Of a stretch of 12,449 nt of DNA, positions 1-7,600 are shown in pieces. Every line of letters starts with the position of its first letter. The stretch's first letter is position 1. The DNA lies in NCBI GenBank assembly GCA_900128585.1, contig LT642686.1, positions 1 through 12,449 of the forward strand. Reading direction: 5' to 3'. The position numbers were made by a program, and so were the translations under genes. This stretch comes from Stramenopiles sp. TOSAG23-3 (lineage: Eukaryota; Sar). The notes below the pieces were generated by a model, which did no database searches, was not told the DNA's origin, and was given only the letters and a program-made list of their open reading frames with translations.

Positions 1-67
1 CCCCCCCCCCGTTTAAATGTCCCTTTTGAACCTGTCGCGCTGCAATTCGCTACGGGGCAATAACTTT
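1..67. other. Left edge with C10 homopolymer
   Basis: The window opens with ten consecutive C bases, then about 55 bases with no gene. No reading frame enters from the left. Homopolymers of this kind often end contigs or reads, so the edge may be an assembly boundary (inference). Confidence 0.5.
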
Positions 68-79
68 TTATTGCCCCGT
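52..79 (-). terminator. Perfect 12-bp hairpin overlapping the stop codon of the 68-934 gene
   Basis: ACGGGGCAATAA (52-63) and TTATTGCCCCGT (68-79) are exact reverse complements separated by four bases. Read on the minus strand, the first arm carries the last codons and the TAA stop of the upstream gene. It also creates an AATAAA hexamer (72 down to 67) that includes the stop. It could be a 3'-end processing or termination element. The palindrome is directly visible; the role is inferred. Confidence 0.6.
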
Positions 80-934
80 GGCGGCAGAAAGTTCTTGCCG
101 TCTTTTCTTAATGGGCGAGACGACCAACGATCCCTGGAGCGAAGGTGTCGGCTGGGAGCGATGCGCGTGCACATTCGGGTTTAATCCTGCCGAAGGCATG
201 TTCCATTTGACTTGAAGACGAGGTGGCGGACTGGTTCGACGTGTCAAGGCACTGGGTATTCGTGCCCTCCGTCGAAGTGCCATGTTTCTATTGTGTTCTG
301 CCATGCTATTATGAAGCGAAGGCATTGGTCGCAACAAATTGGGCTCCGATGACTGGCGGCGCAGCTGGTCTGGAGTTGGGCACCGGTAGTACTTCAGCGA
401 CCGTATGCTATTTTTTAATTCGTCCTTCAATGCACTTGATTGGCTTCCTTCGATCGACGCTTGGAACCTGTCCGATGCCCCAAGGTCAGAGACGTAGCAA
501 GAATTGTCCTCCTCGACGCCGGCGATTATGACGGGGTTTAAATACCCTTTGGATCTCATGCTGTTGTAATTACTTCTCGTCAAAGAGATTCTCTGCGGGT
601 TGTTCTTCTGCTTTGCTTCCCGTCGTTTTCGGCTAAGGGCGGCTTTTTGCCGCTGAAAATACGCGCTGTTTCGCAATAGTGCGCCTTTGAGGCTTGTGCG
701 TCCCGCTGTTTTATTGATTGGTAGTATTTGGATCGAAGATGGTGTTGGCAAAAGCAAGCTGTCATTTGGCGATTGAGGAAACGGGTTGTCAAACCGTCGA
801 CGTTGAAGGGGGGGAACCTTTGGCACCACGCGCTTCTTCAGGAACTTCCGTCCTTCTTTCGCCGCAACGTCCGATGCGGGTTTGAAAAACACGCATCCTA
901 CCGTCTTGGAGCGCATGGGCTTTCTCTTCGACAT
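68..934 (-). CDS. Unrecognised basic, disordered, probably nuclear phosphoprotein (288 aa)
   Basis: I do not recognise the family. The start is the first in-frame ATG (934-932); upstream codons to 958 are open but begin only with TTG. The protein is very rich in Arg, Lys, Ser and Pro and looks disordered throughout, with no membrane segment. Basic clusters occur at residues 2-10, 34-47, 102-109, 221-225 and 276-279. Short motifs are visible: NPF at 50-52, RRQSSEP at 192-198 (an RxxSxP 14-3-3-like/basophilic kinase site), a TSPPPR site at 234-239, and SPIKKRR at 273-279, a full CDK consensus merged with a nuclear localisation signal. These suggest a cell-cycle- or kinase-regulated nuclear protein (inference). 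A hairpin overlaps its stop codon. It is divergent from the gene at 1762. Coding status rests on length, balanced composition against the AT-rich flank, and non-random motif content. Confidence 0.7.
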   Translation of the reverse strand: MSKRKPMRSKTVGCVFFKPASDVAAKEGRKFLKKRVVPKVPPLQRRRFDNPFPQSPNDSLLLPTPSSIQILPINKTAGRTSLKGALLRNSAYFQRQKAALSRKRREAKQKNNPQRISLTRSNYNSMRSKGYLNPVIIAGVEEDNSCYVSDLGASDRFQASIEGSQSSALKDELKNSIRSLKYYRCPTPDQLRRQSSEPNLLRPMPSLHNSMAEHNRNMALRRRARIPSALTRRTSPPPRLQVKWNMPSAGLNPNVHAHRSQPTPSLQGSLVVSPIKKRRQELSAATGQ

Positions 935-1761
935 GATGACCGACTGAACGATCGACAAATTAGCTGACTGGCCACACTGAGCAAAATGTCGAAAGAGTCC
1001 GTGTACAATCGAATTCTCTTTATTTAAGATTTCTTATTAATGTTTATGTATATATTTGATTACGGGCAATAACTACCTCCCATTAAACATAAAATCTAGC
1101 ACGTCGCATTTTCCATCACAGGGAATGATGATTTTGCATTGGAAACAACCCATCATCCTTTTTTTTTTTATTATATATTTATTATTATTTCGTTACACCA
1201 ACACCACCACACACCTCCTCCTTTTTTTTTGTTTATTTATATATATTATTATTATTATTATAATATGTAATACCAGGAGGGGGTATAATAGGTAGGTAGT
1301 ACTTTTTTTTATTTCTTTTATCTTTTCTTCTTCTCGTATGATGTGTATAAGACGTATTATTATTAAATTTTGATGATGATGTTTTGTAAGAGAGCGTATT
1401 ATTATAAATAATAATAAAATAATAGAGTAGAGAGATAATAGAAGAAGAAAGATAATAATAATAATTATTATTATTATTATTCGACTATAATATATTGATT
1501 ATGCAAGAGAAGTGTAAACTTTCTTCTAATGAAGAAGAAATAAACGATATACAAACATATGACTGTATACTTGGTTTGTATTCTATGGCCATAGCGTAGC
1601 GACACCGATTATTTATTTCTCTCTCTTTCTTTTTCGAGAGGAACGGTCCGTGCAGTATTCATTTGTGGAACGTGCAAGGGCTGGGGAAGGATAGAGCGCA
1701 TTTATTGAATACTAAGGCTAGACAAATATATTAAACAAATATGAACGTGTGCACACACGCC
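935..1761. other. AT-rich divergent intergenic region with (ATT)n/(TAA)n microsatellites
   Basis: This spacer separates two divergent genes and should hold both promoters. From about 1020 to 1500 it is almost pure A/T with T-runs, (ATT)n and (TAA)n. One 26-bp perfect palindrome of (ATA)n(TTA)n lies at 1452-1477. From 1630 to 1740 it becomes mixed, with CGTGCA at 1650 and 1672 upstream of the + strand gene. I saw no tRNA, convincing TATA element or conserved RNA. An open frame at 1056-1295 is low-complexity translation of the repeats. Confidence 0.6.
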
Positions 1762-2541
1762 ATGTCCAAAAAACGGCGAACGTCCCCTACGAAGACCACC
1801 GGGGACGGGCTTCATACTGGGGCGACTCCACGGTTGTCTGGGGTCAGCTTAGAGACTCGCAGCGATGGGAAGAAACTGCCGAACCGATCGCCCAACAAAA
1901 CACCTCGATTAAGTGGGGACAACGACGCGCCGTCCTCACGGACACGTGCAATGTCCGAATTTTCCTTGAACGACAGCGAAGAACGTGTAATAGAAGACAG
2001 GGAAGGTTTTTTGATTATTTCGCCTTCCGGGCGACAATGTGGCAAGGAATCGGTCGGCAGCCCGAAGAAAAGCGACAGCGACTCGCCGTCGTCATCCTCG
2101 GACTCGGACAGTTCCGACGAAGATAGCATGATGGAGAGGATGGCGGCGGCGGCGGCGCGGCGCAAACAACAAAGCTCCGGTGGAAAGAAGAGGCCGCCAA
2201 AAATCTATCGGAAGAAAATTGTTCTTTTGAAAGGGAAGGCGGGCAAGGGCGCGGAAGAGGAAGGGTGGGACGAAGTGGTGGGAAAGCCGAAACGTACTCC
2301 AAAGCCAAAATCGGAAAAGGAGAAGCTAGCGGAAGAATCGACGACGAGAACCCCAACGATCAACCGGTTTGCAGAAGAACACGAGGAGTATGGCATCGCT
2401 TACGCCAACGAGGACGATTACGTGGCAAAAAAGGATGGCTCCCACCGGAAAATTGGCAAACACGGACGAAATAAAAAATTGGCGTCCGAGAGGGGTTATA
2501 GAATCGCTGCAAGGGCCATCCAAAGGGCGCAGAGCCAATGA
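1762..2541 (+). CDS. Unrecognised nuclear-type protein with acidic serine tract and basic C-terminus (259 aa)
   Basis: Family not recognised. The ATG at 1762 sits in a good context (gccATGtcc) and gives an N-terminal KKRR signal (residues 3-6). An in-frame ATG at 1741 would add seven residues and cannot be excluded. The hexapeptide TPRLSG occurs twice (residues 22-27 and 47-52). A Ser/Asp/Glu tract of CK2 type spans about 104-121 (SPSSSSDSDSSDED). It is followed by an Ala run, then a strongly basic region with KRPPKIYRKK, a GWDEVV segment followed by KPKRTPKPK, and a C-terminal part rich in Lys/Arg (HRKIGKHGRNKK) ending in a likely helix. The profile resembles nucleolar, chromatin or RNA-associated proteins (inference from composition only). 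An AATAAA hexamer lies about 40 bases past the stop. No introns are evident. Confidence 0.75.
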   Translation: MSKKRRTSPTKTTGDGLHTGATPRLSGVSLETRSDGKKLPNRSPNKTPRLSGDNDAPSSRTRAMSEFSLNDSEERVIEDREGFLIISPSGRQCGKESVGSPKKSDSDSPSSSSDSDSSDEDSMMERMAAAAARRKQQSSGGKKRPPKIYRKKIVLLKGKAGKGAEEEGWDEVVGKPKRTPKPKSEKEKLAEESTTRTPTINRFAEEHEEYGIAYANEDDYVAKKDGSHRKIGKHGRNKKLASERGYRIAARAIQRAQSQ

Positions 2542-2580
2542 CTGCATGCTGTTGGAATGAACCAGCACAACTTTTTATTA

Positions 2581-2586
2581 AATAAA
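2581..2586 (+). promoter_or_regulatory. AATAAA, possible polyadenylation signal
   Basis: A canonical AATAAA begins 40 bases after the TGA stop of the 1762-2541 gene, a reasonable distance for a 3'-end signal. In such AT-rich DNA the hexamer can occur by chance. Confidence 0.45.
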
Positions 2587-2686
2587 TTACTAGTAATTAA
2601 AATTTGTCTTCCTCATGCATACCGCGAAAATATGTCAACATAAAGCATTTAAGTTAAATATATCGGTAGAACATATACACTATAAA

Positions 2687-2944
2687 AAAAACTAATGATA
2701 TAGTATGTTTTAAGACTCTCAAGATTATCCCAATTGTAAAACTGATCTAATTTTGCAACTGCTCCTACGATATCGTATCATTCGACCCAGTTCCCAATTA
2801 TAGTCTTCAAAACTTCGTACCATCTCGTCTGGTGATGTTCCATAATTGTATTGATCAAGTGGTTGAGAACTATGCTGTGACTCCGATTTTTCATTATTCA
2901 GGCTGTTAATAATTTCCATAAACATACTATTATCATTAGTTTTT
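2687..2944. mobile_element. MITE-like unit with about 24-bp terminal inverted repeats
   Basis: The left end 2687-2710 (AAAAACTAATGAT...TAGTATGTTT) and right end 2920-2944 are reverse complements over their whole length apart from one extra A/T in the right arm. They enclose about 209 bases, which are less AT-extreme than the flanks. The size and arms fit a non-autonomous inverted-repeat element. I found no clean target-site duplication at either side and no second copy in the window, so it could also be an inverted local duplication. Confidence 0.55.
2725..2925 (-). CDS. Doubtful small ORF inside the inverted-repeat unit (66 aa)
   Basis: An ATG-initiated frame begins inside the right inverted repeat and runs almost to the left one. 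The predicted peptide has mixed composition (acidic centre, RRSSCK near the end) rather than repeat translation, which is why it is listed. It has no recognisable domain, and 66 codons can be open by chance. It may be a relic coding segment of the element or mere coincidence. Confidence 0.2.
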   Translation of the reverse strand: MFMEIINSLNNEKSESQHSSQPLDQYNYGTSPDEMVRSFEDYNWELGRMIRYRRSSCKIRSVLQLG

Positions 2945-3120
2945 CATAATTTGTTAGCATACTATGTATATAATTTCTTTTTTTTTTCATTAATTTTTGT
3001 TTTTCATATGATATCACGAACATTACTATATAATTTGTTTTTCACGAACGTGATTTGCTTTATAAAATCACACACTTAAATTCAAAGTTCTTAATAAGTA
3101 CACCCTGTACACACAAAAGT
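2945..3120. other. AT-rich 3' flank of the Dnmt2 gene
   Basis: This stretch lies downstream of the minus-strand methyltransferase stop. It contains T-runs, several TTTTTCA repeats, and small inverted repeats such as TCAC-GAAC-GTGA near 3042 and GTACA-CCC-TGTAC near 3098. No gene is visible. Confidence 0.5.
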
Positions 3121-4260
3121 TTACCCAGAGGTGGTGTCAAGCTTGCGCTTTTTTCCCCCGGCAGTCCTTGGCGCAAAGAACAGTTGAAGCAACGACGTTA
3201 CCGCTGCGACGTGAAGGCTGTTTCCTGCCAAAGCGTACTGCTTGTGCAACGGGACGTTGTCCGGAAATGAAAAACTTTTCGGAAACCCCAAAATGTTTGT
3301 AATTTCGTGCGGGTCGAAGTATCGAAGTTTTCCCAGGTAAGGCTTGTACCAGTCCGACCGCTGCCCAACCGCAGTGGAACTGCCCGACATCCCGTCGGCG
3401 CTCATCAGCGCGTCTAACGAGTTGGAGAACCCATTCAATAAGCGTTCCTTGTCCTTTTCTTCCGCTTCCGTAGGCATCAAAATCACCGAGCCGGTGCCTT
3501 TCATATAGCGACCATAAGAGTGCGTGAAACAGGCGCTTCGCGTGGACGCGGGGGAGACGATATCAAGGCTCCAGCTCCCTGCGCTTGCCAGAGTGCCCTC
3601 CGGTATCAAAAGCTGTTCTATGTTTAAATCGTGCCGCAGGTAATGGCCTACTTCCCTTGTCTTTGCCGGTCCGGGCGGGAAAAATTTAGGAGACAAGTCT
3701 ACGCCCACGTCCAGCGTAGCAATCATAAACACGCGGGGCCTCGTGTTCGGGGTTGAAAAATTCTCTGGTGAAAGCATGTGCAGGTGGAATTGGTAGCCTC
3801 GCTTTCTCAGCGTTTCCTTCACCTTGTTGCACGAGTCCGAACGTTCGAAATTTAAAACGTTTTCTAAGAGTATGTACGTTGGCGGCGTTTCAATCTCCTC
3901 CAACACCCCGCAAAGGTGCACGAGGGCGTTGCTTCGCTTGTCCAAAAGGTCCCTCTTTTTTGTTTCGTTTTGCCGGGTATATGGCTGGCACGGCGGGGAC
4001 ATGAGCCACATGTTTGCGCCAAGGGATTGCAAATACTCGCAGCTGATAGATTGAATAGGTTTCTGAGAAGGCTTTTTCCCACCAAAATTGTGCCTGTACA
4101 CTTCGTTTGCCGTGGTAGAGAAATCGAACGCGCCAACGACCGTACTCTCTGCCCCCCTTACCTGGCCAAGGGCATAGCGCATACCTCCAATCCCAGAGAA
4201 AAATTCGACCGCCCTCACCGCAGTGGTTGCGCCGTTCTCCGCCACCGTCACAGACGCCAT
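3121..4260 (-). CDS. TRDMT1: tRNA (cytosine-38-C5)-methyltransferase, Dnmt2/TRDMT1 family (379 aa)
   Basis: This enzyme family uses S-adenosylmethionine to methylate C38 of tRNA-Asp and some other tRNAs, despite its DNA-methyltransferase fold. The first ATG in frame is at 4260-4258; codons above it start only with TTG. Motif I for AdoMet binding is FFSGIGG (20-26). Motif IV is PPCQPYTR (89-96) with catalytic Cys91; PPCQPYTRxG-like sequence is typical of Dnmt2. ENV (133-135) supplies the Glu that contacts the target base. RPRVFMIA follows as motif VIII. CFTHSYGRYMKGTGS (244-258) contains the Dnmt2-specific CFT motif. GNSLHV (346-351) is motif X. The 379 residues compare well with the roughly 390 of human TRDMT1, with no regulatory N-terminal extension. 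A KKRKL cluster at 370-374 near the C-terminus may be a nuclear signal. All core motifs are intact, so activity is expected. Confidence 0.97.
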   Translation of the reverse strand: MASVTVAENGATTAVRAVEFFSGIGGMRYALGQVRGAESTVVGAFDFSTTANEVYRHNFGGKKPSQKPIQSISCEYLQSLGANMWLMSPPCQPYTRQNETKKRDLLDKRSNALVHLCGVLEEIETPPTYILLENVLNFERSDSCNKVKETLRKRGYQFHLHMLSPENFSTPNTRPRVFMIATLDVGVDLSPKFFPPGPAKTREVGHYLRHDLNIEQLLIPEGTLASAGSWSLDIVSPASTRSACFTHSYGRYMKGTGSVILMPTEAEEKDKERLLNGFSNSLDALMSADGMSGSSTAVGQRSDWYKPYLGKLRYFDPHEITNILGFPKSFSFPDNVPLHKQYALAGNSLHVAAVTSLLQLFFAPRTAGGKKRKLDTTSG

Positions 4261-4657
4261 GTTCGAACCGGGTCCCGGCAAGCGTTCAGCAAACGTGCAC
4301 GCGAAGGAATAGGGTATGAAATGAAGGCAACAAATCGCGGATTTTTTCGTTTGAATTTAGTCGACGGTATTTTTGTACATGATTATCCCTTCGAGAATAA
4401 ATACTTTGTTTTCAATGAAAAATATAATACTATTTTTTATTATTATCACAGTATATTATTATAAAAATTGATTGATTATTAATTTATTGTGGGTTGTGGT
4501 GGTGGGGGGGGAGGATGATTATTGACCACCTTGATGACTGATGACGACGACTAATTATTTTGTTGTTGTTGATTGATTGTGTTGTTAGTAGTCTCTATAG
4601 TATTCTCATCATTCTTCATCATTCTTCATCATCTTATGCCATTATTATTATTATCAT
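4261..4657. other. Intergenic spacer: Dnmt2 upstream region and RBR ligase 3' flank
   Basis: It holds the presumed Dnmt2 promoter at the low-coordinate end and the 3' flank of the RBR ligase at the other. Visible items are a G8 run at 4504-4511, (TTG)n near 4560, an (ATT)n tract near 4641, and a 10-bp tandem repeat described separately. TTTATT at 4483-4488 reads AATAAA on the minus strand, about 170 bases past the ligase stop, and may be its polyadenylation signal. No gene is seen. Confidence 0.5.
4607..4635. repeat. 10-bp tandem repeat, about 2.9 copies
   Basis: The unit CATCATTCTT is repeated nearly three times just downstream of the ligase stop. It is a simple minisatellite with no inferred function. 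Confidence 0.7.
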
Positions 4658-7600
4658 CTAAAAAAAAGGAAACATCGGTTCGTCATGAACCATTTCCCAT
4701 TCCTCCGCGAACACGGTTGGAAGCACCCATTCTCCACTAGAACTAGGGGACACAACCTCAGCGCGTTCTGGAACTCCTTCAGCTTGGTTTGCGTTAGTAT
4801 TTGGAGCGTTTGAGCTGCCGCTGCTTGGCGATGCGCCCCCATTGACCTTTTCATCAGCATTTGCGTCATTTCCGTCTCGGGCGTGAATGGCCTCAAAACT
4901 GGCCCACGCGTTTAGTCCTGCTGTAGAATTGTGCAGGTCGCGAACGGTCACAGAATCAACCGGTACGTCAAAGTGAGACGCAAAATTCCGCTTGCTTCGA
5001 GCCAAAACCTCTGGGCTTACTGCGATAGCATTTGGAGCTCTTGAGCTGCCGCTGCCTCTTTGGTGCAGGCTACCCGATGAGTCCAGTCGTGGGCTTGGCA
5101 ATGCGCCCCCACTACCGCCCTCTTTATCGTCGCTCAGTAGCGTAACGGGACGAGCATTTGGATTTCCGTCCAGGGCGCGGGCCCAACCGTTTACTCCTGC
5201 TGAAGAATTGTACACGTCACTAACCGTCACAGAAGCGACCGGTCTGTTTAAGTGCGACGCGAAATTTCGCCTGCTTCGAGCGAACACCTCCGGACTTAGA
5301 GTCCATGCCGATATAGGTACTCCTGAACGAAATATTTCCCGGAAGGTAACTGCCTCAGGGTTTATGATGCCGTCGTTTTCTGCCGCAAAATTTATTTTAG
5401 CACGAGCCAGCATCTCCGCCGTCAAACCATGATGTATCGCGTGCCCTAACAAATTTTGCAGGTCGATGCGGTCCCTGCAATTAATGGCCTCCTCAGGAAA
5501 GCCACGTTGTACCAATTCCTGGATCATTTGGACAAGCGTCATCTCTCTGTGCTCGGGGAATACACGCGCCCTTCTGCGTCGGCCTGGCCGCGGCCTATCC
5601 CGTGGATGGCGTTGGTAATTGGCTAGCAAGCGGCGTTCCTCTCTTTCACGGTGAAATTCCCCTCTTCTACGGTAACGTTCCTCTCTATTACGGTTGTGCA
5701 CTTCCCTCTCTGCTCTTTCCCGGCCGGCCTCTCTCTCCGCTCTTTCCCGTTCGGCCAATTTACTCCTCAACAATGTTTCGTTGATTACCAAGTCGTCGTG
5801 CGTGAGTCTGCTTGCTGTGGGAGCGTCTGGGCCCTCTGCGGTCTTCTGCTCAAACATCGTGCGTTGTAGGCGGTGGGTTGCCTCCAGCCTGTCCGCCAAA
5901 TCACGAAGTCGCCCAAACCCTTCGACAAATTTTGGAGAAGGAAGCCTCAAGAGCTTGTTCAAAGCGGGCAAAATGTCAGCAAGCTTTTCAGCATTTGTTG
6001 AGACTTTCGTGCATGGCTTCCCAGCAAAGTATCTGAACACCAACATCCACATTGCAGTGTCTAGGGAACTTATCAAGCTCTCTTGAATTTGCTGAAGAGC
6101 ACTTGCGTACAAAGGCACCCCGTCTTTGATTTCTCTGCATTTGTTCTGGACATTGTTCTGCAGCCGCTGAAAACCCTGAAATTCTGCAAGGGTCCGGTCA
6201 TACACTGGAACATGGACCAGGCTGGTCATGTCGTTGAAAATGTCACCAAATGGATGTTCTACAGCTGCTGCTGCTCGCTGCTGGGCTGCCTGAAGCTGCG
6301 AACGATGGAGGGCCAACATGTGCCTGCGTTGGTCTACATTAGTGCAATGGGAATCGCATTGCCCGGCTTGTCTTCCGTAGTCTTTGAGACAAACCCAGCA
6401 GTATTGGTGGCCGCAGGGCTTTTTGCATGTCATGTGGTTGCACCCCCTATACTTGTGTGTAGGCTTTTTACACTTTGGGCACGGTTTCGCGCCTTCGCCG
6501 TATTGATCAGAATCCAAAAAGTTGGAAGTTGCAGCCTCCGCATGGACCGCTAATCCCAAAAGCCTGGCTTCCACTTGCCTCTGCTCCCTTTCTATATCTT
6601 CTAGGCGCCGTTGTAAAATCCCTCTATGCTCTTCTGCGTGGCTTCGGCATGTCGCCATAATTCTTTCCGAGAGTTTGGACAAGTTATCTTTGATCAAGTC
6701 GGACTTATGTTTACCCTCTCGTCCCCATGCTTCAACCATTTTGCAACTGACGGGAGCATGGCACTTTTTCCTGCAGCCCCAACAGAACGTTGTGCGGCAC
6801 TTGCAAACGATTTTTCTCGTTTTGCTCCTTTCATCTGGGTAAAAAACGACCAGGTTGCAGCGTGGGTTTGGGCACCGCTTGCACTGCCTTCCCCCGTCAA
6901 CAATTGACCGTTTTAAGAACTTCTTGTACTCGAGCTGGACCTGTTCGTCGCAGACGCCATTGATCAGATTTTCATTGATCAGCTCTTCACAATCTTGTGA
7001 TATGCATTCTGTGTGGATAAATTCTGGCCCGTTCTCGGCTAACTTTGACACAATGTACTTGTTCCAGCAAGTCTTGCAGAAGGAATGTTTACACTTCAAT
7101 GAATACGTCGCGCTGCCGTCGCCACATCGTCCGCCGGAAGGCGAAGCAGTCCCGGTGGATGGTGGTGTGGACTCCAGCTTTAGAGAACCAGCGGTGGCGT
7201 TGCTGTGGGGTCCGCGAAGGATTTTTTGTTTCAGCATGTCTGAGAATGCATCCTTACTCTCACGGTACTTCGCCGCGGAGACACTGTTTACAGCATGTTC
7301 CCAATTTGGATTTCTTACAAGGTCCATCAATGCACGGCCCACGCCAATTAATCCAGTTTGCGGGTTCCAATTTTCCACAATGCCCAAACAAACGTTGCCG
7401 GATTCTGTGCATATGTTTGGGTGTTGAAGGCTTGTGTCCCCAACAATTCTTCGGGGGCTTGTGTACGGGAAATTTTCATCCAACGATACAACAAACGAGC
7501 AATGGTGCTTCTCCCAAAGGCTATCGATTGGGCCAATGAACGCCAGCCGTAGCTCGGTCATCCTGTCCTCTACAGGAACTACTTCAAACAGCCCTGCCCG

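Noticed and set aside
223-531. 102-codon + strand frame opposite the first gene
   Set aside because: It overlaps the longer basic minus-strand gene and shows no motif. The minus strand is better supported by NLS/CDK-type motifs, though neither is proven.
1056-1295. 79-codon + strand open frame
   Set aside because: It translates T-rich and (ATT)n repeats into Leu/Phe/Ile runs and has no domain or codon pattern of a gene.
935-1761. tRNA, snRNA or CRISPR-like structure in the spacers
   Set aside because: I looked for T-loop/anticodon patterns, Sm-like sites and regularly spaced repeats in all spacers and found none convincing; repeats are simple microsatellites.
3121-4260. Calling the methyltransferase a DNA (cytosine-5) methyltransferase
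   Set aside because: The CFT motif, the PPCQPYTR form of motif IV and the short length without regulatory domains identify Dnmt2, a tRNA enzyme.
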